A DNA stretch of 9,852 bases from JBOGWA01 sp050693155 (lineage in GTDB: Bacteria > Actinomycetota > UBA4738 > CALAEC01). A model generated the notes under the pieces. That model saw only the letters and a list, made by a program, of their open reading frames with translations. It was not told the origin of the DNA and made no database searches. Below are positions 1 to 6,324 of this stretch, one piece after another. Location: positions 1 to 9,852 of the forward strand of contig JBOGWA010000042.1 in the NCBI GenBank assembly GCA_050693155.1, in the 5' to 3' direction. The position numbers and the translations under genes were made by a program. Numbering within the stretch: the first letter of the stretch is position 1; every line of letters begins with the position of its first letter.

Positions 1-1
1 G

Positions 2-346
2 CTCGCGCTCTCGCTCCTCGTCTCGCTGTCGTTCGCGTCGCTCGGATCGTTCGTCGCGCTCCGGACGGGATCCAGTGAGGCGGTCCAGGGCGTGTTTCCG
101 CTGTTCTTCATCCTCATTGGGTTCTCATCGTTCTTCCTTCCGAGGGAGATGCTCGGCGCCGGGTGGTTCAAGACGATCGCGACGTACAACCCGGCGTCGT
201 ACCTGATCGAGGGACTGCGCAGCCTGATCATCACCGGGTGGGATGGCCGCGCGTTGCTCTTGGCGCTCGCGATGGGAACCGGGATCACGCTCTTCGGACT
301 CTCGATCTCGGTTGCGGCGCTTCGGACGAGGTTGGTGAGGTCATGA
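2..346 (+). CDS. ABC-2 type transporter permease, C-terminal part (DrrB-like)
   Basis: The frame is open from the left edge and ends at TGA 344-346, so only the last 114 residues are present. They contain long hydrophobic segments and the block TYNPASYLIEGLRSLI, typical of the C-terminal half of ABC-2 (daunorubicin-resistance DrrB-like) permeases, where it precedes the last membrane helix. Such proteins form the membrane channel of drug, lipid or polysaccharide exporters driven by a separate ATPase, which should lie to the left outside the window. Its stop codon overlaps the start of the next permease (ATGA), so the two are very probably co-translated and form a heterodimeric channel. The substrate cannot be told from this fragment. 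Confidence 0.9.
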   Translation, partial: LALSLLVSLSFASLGSFVALRTGSSEAVQGVFPLFFILIGFSSFFLPREMLGAGWFKTIATYNPASYLIEGLRSLIITGWDGRALLLALAMGTGITLFGLSISVAALRTRLVRS

Positions 347-1116
347 GATCGTTCATCTCGGTCACACTCGCGGTCGCCGGCAGGAATCTGAAGACGGCGC
401 TCCGGAACCCGTCGCTTCTGTTCCCGCCGCTCATCGCGCCGCTCATCTTCTTCGCGGTGTTCGCGGGAGGGCTCGGCACGCTCGGGAGGGCCCCGGGATT
501 CGACTTTCCTGCGGGGTACACCTCCTTCAGCTGGGTGTTCATGTCGTTCCAGGCCGCGGCCTTCAACGGCGTGTTCGCCGGGTTCTCGCTTGCGCAGGAC
601 TACGAGCGAGGATTCACGCCGCGGTTGATGCTCGCGGCGCCCCGTCGGGGAGCCCTCATCTCGGGCTACGCGCTCTCGGCATTGGCGCGAACGGCGCTCA
701 GCCTCGTGATCCTTTTCGTGGCCGGCGTTCTCGCAGGGATGCGGTTGGAGGGATCCGCACTCGAGATCGCTGGGATCTTCGTGCTCGCGCTCGCGTTCGG
801 GGTCGTCGCCTCACTTTGGGGCGTCGGCGTCGCCTTTCGAACGCGAACGATCCAGGCGGCCCCCGGCATGCAGATCCCGATCTTCCTCGCGATGTTCTTC
901 GCGCCCGCGTTCGTGCCGCTCGCGCTGCTCACCGGCTGGATCCACGGCGTGGCTACGTACAACCCTGTGACCTACCTGCTGGAGGCCGGGCGCGGATTCA
1001 TCGCCGGGCATCCCACCGACGTCGTCCGGGCATGGACGATCGTCGCGGTGCTGCTTCCGCTGCTAACGCTCTGGGCGCGCCTCGGTCTCAGGCGCGCCGA
1101 GCGCTCCGCGGCCTAA
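343..1116 (+). CDS. ABC-2 type transporter permease (DrrB-like), complete
   Basis: This is a 257-residue integral membrane protein with about six predicted hydrophobic helices, a normal length for an ABC-2 permease. The start at ATG 343 is chosen because it overlaps the upstream stop (ATGA). The same frame is open further upstream, but that part only shadows the first permease. Family signs are the cytoplasmic stretch DYERGFTPRLMLAAPRRGAL (about residues 86-105), matching the conserved DrrB segment after the second helix, and TYNPVTYLLEAGRGFIAG near the C-terminus. The latter mirrors a block in the preceding gene, so the two are tandem paralogues. It probably pairs with that neighbour to form the exporter pore. 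Drug or lipid export is possible; the substrate is unknown. It ends 12 bases from the convergent VOC gene. Confidence 0.93.
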   Translation: MRSFISVTLAVAGRNLKTALRNPSLLFPPLIAPLIFFAVFAGGLGTLGRAPGFDFPAGYTSFSWVFMSFQAAAFNGVFAGFSLAQDYERGFTPRLMLAAPRRGALISGYALSALARTALSLVILFVAGVLAGMRLEGSALEIAGIFVLALAFGVVASLWGVGVAFRTRTIQAAPGMQIPIFLAMFFAPAFVPLALLTGWIHGVATYNPVTYLLEAGRGFIAGHPTDVVRAWTIVAVLLPLLTLWARLGLRRAERSAA

Positions 1117-1128
1117 TCTCCCGCCGGG

Positions 1129-1911
1129 CTAGGACGCAGGCGGCTCGGGCTCGATGATCGAGAACATCGCGCCCTGCGGGTCCGTGAAGCCGGCGAACGT
1201 GCCGACCTTCTCGAGGGTTCTCGTCAAGATCGTCTGGCCGCCGAGCTCCTTGGCCTTCTCGACTGTGGCCTTGGCGTCGGCGACGCTGAAGTACTGGGTC
1301 CACATCGGTGGCGTGCCGGCGGCGTCTGGGGGAGTGGCGAAGAGTCCCGCCACCTGTTTCTCGCCCACCTTGAAGGTCGTGTAGGGACCCGGTCCCCAGT
1401 CCTGGGTGTCTCCCGTCCAGCCGAAGACCTGCTCGTAGAAGGCCTGTGCCTTCGAGGTGTCCGGGACCATGAGCTCGTTCCAGCTCGGTGCGTTCACCTC
1501 TCCGTACAACTCCCATCCGCTCCGCTCTTGGCCGAACTGCCAAAGGCCAAGGGCAGCGCCGGTAGGGTCGGTGAGAAACGACATGCGGCCGTACTCCATG
1601 ACGTCGAAGGGCGCCATCATGATCGTCGAGCCAGCCTCCTCTGCCGCCTTCGTCTTCGCATCGACGTCATCCACCGCGATGTACTGGTTCCAGTTTGGCG
1701 GGCCGCTCGGGGCGCCCTCGGGAGGCTCGAAGCATGCACCAACGCCCTTTCCGTTCGCCCTGAAGAGGTTGTATACGCCCCCCGGGATCTCCCGCGCGTC
1801 GACCTCCCAGCCGAAGAGTCCCGTGTAGAAGGCCTTCGCGCCTTCCGCGTCCGACGTGCTGAGCTCGGCCCAGCAGAACGATCCCTGTTCCCATCGATCG
1901 ACTTGCGGCAT
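1129..1911 (-). CDS. Two-domain VOC (glyoxalase/bleomycin-resistance fold) protein, CFP30B-like
   Basis: The 260-residue protein has two tandem VOC domains, about residues 8-128 and 138-257. Each begins with a W-x-E motif (W14/E16; W144/E146), followed by an AFY...FGW signature (27-35; 158-165), and ends in a DPxGA turn (115-119; 244-248). Order, spacing and length match the mycobacterial CFP30B/Rv0577 family, recalled from memory, whose members are described as glyoxalase-like or methylglyoxal-related. No specific substrate can be assigned. The usual last acidic metal ligand of the fold is not obvious in domain 1, which ends LGLWQ, so metal-dependent catalysis is uncertain. The start at ATG 1909-1911 is supported by GGGAGG about five bases upstream. 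The gene is convergent with the permease pair and divergent from the nickel transporter, so it is likely monocistronic. Confidence 0.92.
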   Translation of the reverse strand: MPQVDRWEQGSFCWAELSTSDAEGAKAFYTGLFGWEVDAREIPGGVYNLFRANGKGVGACFEPPEGAPSGPPNWNQYIAVDDVDAKTKAAEEAGSTIMMAPFDVMEYGRMSFLTDPTGAALGLWQFGQERSGWELYGEVNAPSWNELMVPDTSKAQAFYEQVFGWTGDTQDWGPGPYTTFKVGEKQVAGLFATPPDAAGTPPMWTQYFSVADAKATVEKAKELGGQTILTRTLEKVGTFAGFTDPQGAMFSIIEPEPPAS

Positions 1912-1923
1912 CGCTTCCTCCCT

Positions 1924-1979
1924 CGAATCGGACTTCTTAGACCATATCAGGTTCGAGCGAATGGTCGCTGACCGATTCG
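1924..1979. repeat. Nested inverted repeats upstream of the VOC gene
   Basis: CGAATCGG at 1924-1931 is the exact reverse complement of CCGATTCG at 1972-1979. Between them lies a second hairpin, AGCGA (1956-1960) / TCGCT (1965-1969), with a four-base loop. A possible minus-strand -10 box, TATGGT (1946-1941), sits inside the outer repeat, without a good -35. The structure could be an operator or a folded leader; this is inference and an 8-bp repeat could arise by chance. Confidence 0.35.
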
Positions 1980-2016
1980 TTTAAGGCTGTCTGAACCTCG
2001 GGCGCCGGGTAGCCAG

Positions 2017-2044
2017 TTGCCCCCCTTCTCTATTGCAATACAAT
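2017..2044 (+). promoter_or_regulatory. Promoter of the nickel/cobalt transporter with overlapping TTGCAA palindrome
   Basis: TTGCCC (2017-2022) and TACAAT (2039-2044) are separated by 16 bases and make a plausible sigma70-type promoter. The perfect palindrome TATTGCAATA (2031-2040) lies in the spacer and overlaps the -10 box, a usual position for a repressor site. Its core TTGCAA equals the hexad described for the nickel-responsive Fur-family regulator Nur of Streptomyces; a second, poorer copy (ATGCAG, 2043-2048) follows four rather than five bases later. Transcription would start near 2050-2052, leaving almost no leader. Confidence 0.5.
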
Positions 2045-2056
2045 GCAGGAAGCGTG

Positions 2057-2935
2057 GTGGCTGAGGCGCTCGCGAACGGCTTCGAGTTCGGGGTCGTCGT
2101 TTCCGCACTGCTCTTTGGCCTGCGGCACGGGATCGACTGGGATCACATCGCGGCGATCACCGACATTACCGGGTCCGTTGCGGATCGCAGACGGGCCTTC
2201 TTCTACGGGACCCTGTACGTCCTCGGGCACGCGGCGGTCGTGTTCGCACTCGGCGTGATCGCGATCGTGCTCGGCGACCGGCTGCCCGAGAGCGTGGACG
2301 CCACCATTGGAAGGGTGGTCGGCGCCACGCTGATTCTTCTCGGGATCTACGTGTTCGTGTCCCTCGTGCGCCACGGCCGGGACTTCCGGATGCGAAGCCG
2401 GTGGATGCTGGTGTTCGCTGGGGTTCGCCGGGCGGCTCGTTGGGTGCGCGAGCGGGTTGGGACTGCCCGTGGTCCGGTCTCGGCGTCGATGCCGTCCGCG
2501 GGCGGGGGTGAGATGCCGGCTGAGGATGCCTCGATGATGCACCACGGCCACCACGGCAGGCCGGGTCACCACCACCACGAGAGGCCGGAGCCCGGCCACG
2601 ACGATCTCCCGGAGTACGGGCGGGCGACGAGCCTTGGCGTCGGGATGATCCATGGGATTGGCGCGGAGACGCCGACGCAGGTCCTCATCTTTCTCGCCGC
2701 CGCCGGAGCCGGCGGAGTCGGCGCCGGAGTCGCCGCGCTTGTCGCGTTCGTGATTGGCCTGATCGTTTCGAACTCGGCGATCACGATCGCCTCGATCGCC
2801 GGGTTCGTGTCGGCGCAGCGGAACTTCGGGGTCTACGCGACCGTGGCGGTCGTGACGGGAGTGTTCAGCCTCGTGGTCGGCACGATCTTCCTGTTCGGCG
2901 CGGACAGCATCCTGCCCGCGTTCTTCGCCGGCTAA
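2057..2935 (+). CDS. NiCoT-family nickel/cobalt transporter with His-rich loop
   Basis: This is a membrane protein of about 292 residues. Near its N-terminus, HGIDWDH (residues 24-30) within RHGIDWDHIAAITD matches the HxxxDxDH signature of NiCoT (HoxN/NixA) Ni2+/Co2+ permeases. A second conserved patch, MIHGIGAETPTQ (about 197-208), corresponds to the later family signature. Several hydrophobic helices flank a long polar middle loop holding nine histidines in about 20 residues (162-181), likely metal binding. It probably imports Ni2+ or Co2+, although export relatives exist. Start: GTG 2057 has AGGA six bases upstream; GTG 2054 and TTG 2033 are in frame. If the promoter at 2017-2044 is right, TTG 2033 lies upstream of transcription and the mRNA is nearly leaderless. 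No nickel enzyme or cobalamin gene is in the window. Confidence 0.88.
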   Translation: MAEALANGFEFGVVVSALLFGLRHGIDWDHIAAITDITGSVADRRRAFFYGTLYVLGHAAVVFALGVIAIVLGDRLPESVDATIGRVVGATLILLGIYVFVSLVRHGRDFRMRSRWMLVFAGVRRAARWVRERVGTARGPVSASMPSAGGGEMPAEDASMMHHGHHGRPGHHHHERPEPGHDDLPEYGRATSLGVGMIHGIGAETPTQVLIFLAAAGAGGVGAGVAALVAFVIGLIVSNSAITIASIAGFVSAQRNFGVYATVAVVTGVFSLVVGTIFLFGADSILPAFFAG

Positions 2936-2942
2936 CGCCGGC
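2927..2942. terminator. Short GC hairpin shared by two convergent genes
   Basis: GCCGGC (2927-2932) and GCCGGC (2937-2942) pair as a 6-bp all-GC stem. The loop is TAAC, whose TAA is the transporter's stop codon, and the right arm reaches the stop of the opposite gene (TAG at 2944-2942). It could be a weak bidirectional terminator, but there is no T-run and the stem is short. Confidence 0.35.
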
Positions 2943-3175
2943 TATTCGGCCGTGGAGTGTTTGTGGCGCCAGGCCTCGCGGCGTCTGGCCCGCGCGATGG
3001 CGCCGATCGCGGGCGCAACGACCATCCACAGGGCGATCGTCGCGACTAGGGCGGTCCCGTACCCAAACGGCTTGATGCCGATGTCATCGGCGAGGACACC
3101 CGCGAAGATCATCATCAGCCACGCGGCAAGGAAGAAGAACCCGCCGGCCGCCGGCAGCATGAAGAACGGACTCAT
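2942..3175 (-). CDS. Small two-helix membrane protein of unknown function
   Basis: The 77-residue protein is not one I recognise. Two hydrophobic segments, about residues 3-24 (rich in Phe, Leu, Met) and 34-56, are joined by a short acidic loop (ADDIGIK) and followed by a basic tail, ARARRREAWRHKH. By the positive-inside rule the tail is probably cytoplasmic. The start at ATG 3175 is preferred because AAAGGGGG lies five bases upstream. A GTG at 3217 in the same frame would add 14 polar residues and has no comparable ribosome site. The stop is six bases past the end of the convergent nickel transporter, and the gene diverges from the dehydrogenase across 74 bases. A role cannot be assigned. 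Confidence 0.7.
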   Translation of the reverse strand: MSPFFMLPAAGGFFFLAAWLMMIFAGVLADDIGIKPFGYGTALVATIALWMVVAPAIGAIARARRREAWRHKHSTAE

Positions 3176-3249
3176 TCGTGCCCCCTTTCCGGGCCTGTCC
3201 GCTTTCGAGGATGTCACACCCGATCTCGACCTGTGGGAGGCTTGGCGCG

Positions 3250-4293
3250 ATGGCTGAGACCATGCTCGCGGCGCGCTTCACGGAATCCGGGAAGCCTCTT
3301 TCGCTGGAGCAGATCCCGATCCCGAGCCCGCGGGCGCACGAGGTCCTCGTCCGGGTAGCGGCCTGCGGGATCTGCCTATCGGACGTGCATCTGATCGAGG
3401 GATCGGTTCCGCCGATCGTCTCGCCCGTCACGCCCGGCCACGAGGCCTGCGGACTCATTGCGAAGACCGGCCTCATGGTGAGCGGCTGGTCCGAAGGGGA
3501 ACGAGTCGTCATGACGGGCGGACGGTACTGCGGCGTCTGCAAACGGTGCGGGACGGGCCGGTACGAGGACTGCATCGCGTGGGAGCTCCTCGGATTCCAT
3601 TACGACGGCGCGTGGGCGGAGTACGTGGTCGCCCCGGCGCTCGCCCTCTCGCGTGTGCCGGACGGGATTCCCTCGGAGCAGGCCGCAATCCTTGCCGACG
3701 CGGTGGCGACTCCCTACGCGGCGCTCCTGGAGACCGGGGGCCTGCAGGTAGGAGAGTCGGTCGGGCTCTGGGGAGTCGGCGGGCTCGGAACCCACGCCGT
3801 TCAGCTCGCTCGGCTCATGGGCGCGGCGACGATCGTCGCCGTCGATCCGCTCGATGGCGCGAGGAAGCGAGCCCTCGATCTCGGGGCCGACGTCGCGCTC
3901 GACCCTGGTGACGAGGAGTTCACCGCCCGAGTGATGGAGGCGACCGACGGCCTCGGCCTCGACCTGGCGCTCGACCTGATCGGCAAGAACGACGCGATCA
4001 AGCAAGGGGTCATGTCCCTCACACGGGGCGGCAGGTGCGTCGTCGTCGGGCAGTCGGCCGAGCGGATCGAGCTCGGCCCGGCGGTGCTCTTCAGCACGAG
4101 GGCGACGAAGCTCCTCGGGCACCTCGGCTACCGCAAGCGCCACCTGGACGATCTCGTTGGATTGGTCGCGAACGGCCGCCTCGACCTCAGGGGATCGATC
4201 ACCGACATCATCCCTCTCACCAAGGTCAACGAGGGCGTTCGCCGGCTTCGTGAGAAGGACGGCGACGTCATCCGAATCATCGTGAAGCCCTGA
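3250..4293 (+). CDS. Zinc-dependent alcohol dehydrogenase (MDR superfamily)
   Basis: The 347-residue length is typical of zinc MDR dehydrogenases. The N-terminal GroES-like domain carries the catalytic zinc site C39, H64 and E65 (in GHEACG). The structural zinc cysteines are C94, C97, C100 and C108. The Rossmann motif GVGGLG is at 175-180, and D199 at the end of the second strand (VAVD) favours NAD(H) over NADP(H). Where many relatives have a third catalytic cysteine there is D150 (ADAVATPY); such a motif is known to me from 6-hydroxycyclohex-1-ene-carbonyl-CoA dehydrogenase-like enzymes. It should oxidise an alcohol or reduce an aldehyde/ketone in the cytoplasm; the substrate is unknown. The start at ATG 3250 has GGGAGG nine bases upstream. 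A longer in-frame opening to 3178 would overlap the divergent gene's ribosome site. No TAnnnT box was seen in the upstream gap. Confidence 0.93.
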   Translation: MAETMLAARFTESGKPLSLEQIPIPSPRAHEVLVRVAACGICLSDVHLIEGSVPPIVSPVTPGHEACGLIAKTGLMVSGWSEGERVVMTGGRYCGVCKRCGTGRYEDCIAWELLGFHYDGAWAEYVVAPALALSRVPDGIPSEQAAILADAVATPYAALLETGGLQVGESVGLWGVGGLGTHAVQLARLMGAATIVAVDPLDGARKRALDLGADVALDPGDEEFTARVMEATDGLGLDLALDLIGKNDAIKQGVMSLTRGGRCVVVGQSAERIELGPAVLFSTRATKLLGHLGYRKRHLDDLVGLVANGRLDLRGSITDIIPLTKVNEGVRRLREKDGDVIRIIVKP

Positions 4294-4372
4294 AGGCCCG
4301 GGGAGGAAGGAAGCGGCCGAAATGAGGGAGAATCTTTATTCGGTGCCCGCAAACGAAGGAAGGAGATTCCTC

Positions 4373-5824
4373 ATGCGCCGCAGATTGCCGATCCTTCTCG
4401 CTTGTTCGCTCCTCGTTGCGCTCGTGCCACTCGCCGGTGCGGGCGCTGTGAAGAAGAGGGTTGCGTGTCCGACCGTCAAGCCCCCGCCCGTCTCGTTCAA
4501 CGAGCCGATCTATATCGACCGCCAGCGTGCGGGCGGCGAGCCGGTGAGCGTCGTGGCGCAGGACGGCTCGATCGTCGTCTCCGCCCACGCCGGCACCACG
4601 CACATCTACAAGAACCCCGAGGCGCTCCCGGGAGCACGGGACTTTGCCGTCGGCTACTTCAACCAGACGCTCAACTGGCGTTCCGACGACGGCGGAAGGA
4701 CCTGGCAGTACATCGGCGTCCTCGGCCAGCGAGAGGGGCCGCACACGCTTACCTCGACCGGGTTCTCCGACCCCGATCTCACGATGGACGCGGGGGGGAG
4801 GATCTACAACGTCGAGATCGACCTCGCGAACGACTCCGTCTTCTCGAGCGTCGACGACGGACAGTCGTTCCCGTTCGCGAACCCGATCCCGTCGCCCGGC
4901 GATCGCCCCTGGGTCACCGGAGGCGAGGCTGAGGAGGTCTACCTCTACGTCAACTCTCTGCCGCATGCGCTCTACCGTTCGACCGACGGCGGTCTTACGT
5001 TTCTGCCGCTTCCCGCTCCGCCGGCCACGAGCAAGCTCGTGGTCGACCCGCTCAATCCAACGGCCGGGCTCATCGGTCCGGCGGGTAGTGGATCGATCGT
5101 GATCAGCGACGACAAGGGGCAGACGTGGACCACCTACGACGGCGGCCAGCTCGGCTCCGCGACGCAGTTCTTCGATCAGATCGGCGTCGACAGCGCCGGC
5201 AACGTCTATCAGGCAGCTGCGGGCGGATACAACGGGTCAGGCGACGCCGACCTGAGCGATGGCCAGGTGACCTTCGGGTACTTCAACCGGGAGACCGAGA
5301 AGTGGAACAAGCAGGGCATCATCATCCCGACGCCCGAAGGTGACGCGCTCTGGCCGTGGATCGCGGCCGGGGACGAAGGGAAGGTCGTGGTGGTCTGGTA
5401 CCAGCGACTGAAGGACGAGCCGGAGAACTTCTACATCTACGCGGCCTACACCCACAATGCGCAGGGAACGGTCGTGAGGTGCTCAGACGGATCGGAGCAG
5501 TTCGTCGAACCGCAGTTCACCGTCGTCAATGCCTCCGGGCGGCCGATCGCGGCGGGGCAGATCTGTCTCGCCGGGACGGCCTGCAACGCCGGCACCGATT
5601 TCGAGGCCAGCGACCGGAGACTCGGGGACTTCTTCACGGTCAACTTCGACACGAAGGGGAGGCTCTTCATCGTGTCCGGGGACACGATGCTCGAGAACCC
5701 GCTCGGAGGACCGAAGCCGGTCGGCAACCCGATCTTCATCAGCCAGAAGAAGGGGCCCCCGATCATCGCGAAGCCGATCAAGACACGCGAGACGCGCTGC
5801 CTCTGGCCGGTCCCGACCTGCTAG
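4373..5824 (+). CDS. Secreted BNR/Asp-box beta-propeller protein (sialidase-like fold)
   Basis: The 483-residue protein has a signal peptide: MRRR, a hydrophobic stretch (residues 5-22) and an Ala/Gly-rich cleavage region near 25. Four Asp-box-like motifs (S-x-D-x-G-x-T-W) occur at SDDGGRTW (104-111), SVDDGQSF (159-166), STDGGLTF (203-210) and SDDKGQTW (245-252), typical of sialidase/exo-glucosidase-type beta-propellers. Databases often call such proteins exo-alpha-sialidase or glycosyl hydrolase, but the fold also serves non-enzymes and I cannot confirm the catalytic arginines. Six cysteines of the mature chain (32, 370, 398, 404, 476, 483) could form disulfides after export. The start at ATG 4373 is chosen for AGGAG seven bases upstream and because it begins a normal signal peptide; ATG 4322 in frame would put 17 residues ahead of it. 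The 79-base gap after the dehydrogenase holds no clear terminator. Confidence 0.85.
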   Translation: MRRRLPILLACSLLVALVPLAGAGAVKKRVACPTVKPPPVSFNEPIYIDRQRAGGEPVSVVAQDGSIVVSAHAGTTHIYKNPEALPGARDFAVGYFNQTLNWRSDDGGRTWQYIGVLGQREGPHTLTSTGFSDPDLTMDAGGRIYNVEIDLANDSVFSSVDDGQSFPFANPIPSPGDRPWVTGGEAEEVYLYVNSLPHALYRSTDGGLTFLPLPAPPATSKLVVDPLNPTAGLIGPAGSGSIVISDDKGQTWTTYDGGQLGSATQFFDQIGVDSAGNVYQAAAGGYNGSGDADLSDGQVTFGYFNRETEKWNKQGIIIPTPEGDALWPWIAAGDEGKVVVVWYQRLKDEPENFYIYAAYTHNAQGTVVRCSDGSEQFVEPQFTVVNASGRPIAAGQICLAGTACNAGTDFEASDRRLGDFFTVNFDTKGRLFIVSGDTMLENPLGGPKPVGNPIFISQKKGPPIIAKPIKTRETRCLWPVPTC

Positions 5825-5882
5825 CGGGAACCACCGCCGGGCCAGGCCATTCGCGAGCGATCCGTCCCGCCACGAGGCCCGC

Positions 5883-5901
5883 TATAAGTCTTTGACGTAT
5901 A
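5883..5901. promoter_or_regulatory. Imperfect palindrome, candidate PadR operator
   Basis: TATAAGTC (5883-5890), a TTT spacer and GACGTATA (5894-5901) form an inverted repeat matching at seven of eight positions. It covers the -35 region of the PadR gene promoter and ends eight bases before the -10 box. AT-rich palindromes of about this size in front of their own gene are usual targets of PadR-type repressors, so autoregulation is the likely role. This is inferred from position and symmetry. Confidence 0.55.
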
Positions 5902-5908
5902 CATGCGA

Positions 5909-5914
5909 TAGACT
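5909..5914 (+). promoter_or_regulatory. -10 box TAGACT of the PadR operon
   Basis: TAGACT fits the actinobacterial -10 form TAnnnT and lies six bases before ATG 5921, so transcription would begin at or next to the start codon (a leaderless mRNA). No strong -35 is found at 16-18 bases; TTGACG at 5892-5897 is too close. Confidence 0.45.
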
Positions 5915-5920
5915 TGCTCC

Positions 5921-6319
5921 ATGCATCGACACCGGGGATACGCGCAGCCCCGGGCCCGATGGAGAACGGGCCGGGGGTGGGTTGTGCGAGCGCGGGTGGA
6001 GCGCTTCGTCGAGCCCGCCGTGCTCCTCCTCCTCCGCGAGGGTCCGCGACACGGCTATGAGCTCCTCGACAGCATCCCCCAACTGGCCGGGGAGGCGGGT
6101 GTGGACATCGGGAACCTCTACCGGATGCTGCGCGCGCTCGAGGCCGAAGGCCTCGTGAGCTCCGAGTGGAGCGCCGACCTTCCCGGCCCGGCGAAGCGCA
6201 CCTACCGGCTGACGGATGCGGGCAAGCGGCTGCTCACCAGGTGGGCGGGCGCGCTACGAGAGGTCGATGACGGCATCACACGGTTTCTGAACCGCTACGA
6301 CGAGACGGAGAGGGGGTGA
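5921..6319 (+). CDS. PadR-family transcriptional regulator
   Basis: The 132-residue protein has the PadR winged-helix domain. The first helix region is VEPAVLLLLREGPRHGYELL (about 30-49), with the family's hallmark HGYEL. The recognition helix is VDIGNLYRMLRALEAEGLV (61-79), and the wing is PAKRTYRLTDAGKRLL (90-105), with the typical R-x-Y-x-LT-x-x-G. The long dimerising C-terminal helix seems short. Residues 1-26 are an unusual Arg/His/Gly-rich extension. The start at ATG 5921 follows a -10 box closely and has no ribosome site, consistent with leaderless translation. GTG 5984 behind a GGGGG run is an alternative that would remove most of the extension. Such proteins are usually repressors responding to small ligands or phenolics, often controlling transporters. 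It probably binds the palindrome at 5883-5901. Its stop overlaps the next frame. Confidence 0.88.
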   Translation: MHRHRGYAQPRARWRTGRGWVVRARVERFVEPAVLLLLREGPRHGYELLDSIPQLAGEAGVDIGNLYRMLRALEAEGLVSSEWSADLPGPAKRTYRLTDAGKRLLTRWAGALREVDDGITRFLNRYDETERG

Positions 6320-6324
6320 AGAAC

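Noticed and set aside
163..342. Upstream extension of the second permease frame
   Set aside because: Overlaps the first permease in another frame with a polar, Arg/Asp-rich translation; ATG 343 at the ATGA overlap is the natural start.
1912..2056. Cobalamin or NiCo riboswitch ahead of the nickel/cobalt transporter
   Set aside because: The likely transcript leader is only a few bases long and no conserved riboswitch core was seen.
2030..2653. A 207-codon minus-strand frame opposite the nickel transporter
   Set aside because: His/Pro/Arg-rich shadow of the transporter; it would begin inside that gene and has no domain.
4277..4966. A 229-codon minus-strand frame opposite the beta-propeller gene
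   Set aside because: It spans a gene end, a gap and a gene start, has biased composition, and no recognisable domain.
4373..5824. Naming the propeller protein a functional sialidase
   Set aside because: Asp boxes show the fold, but the catalytic Arg triad, Tyr and Glu could not be confirmed by eye.
5892..5914. TTGACG (5892-5897) as the -35 of the PadR promoter
   Set aside because: Only 11 bases separate it from TAGACT and no -10 box lies at 16-18 bases downstream.
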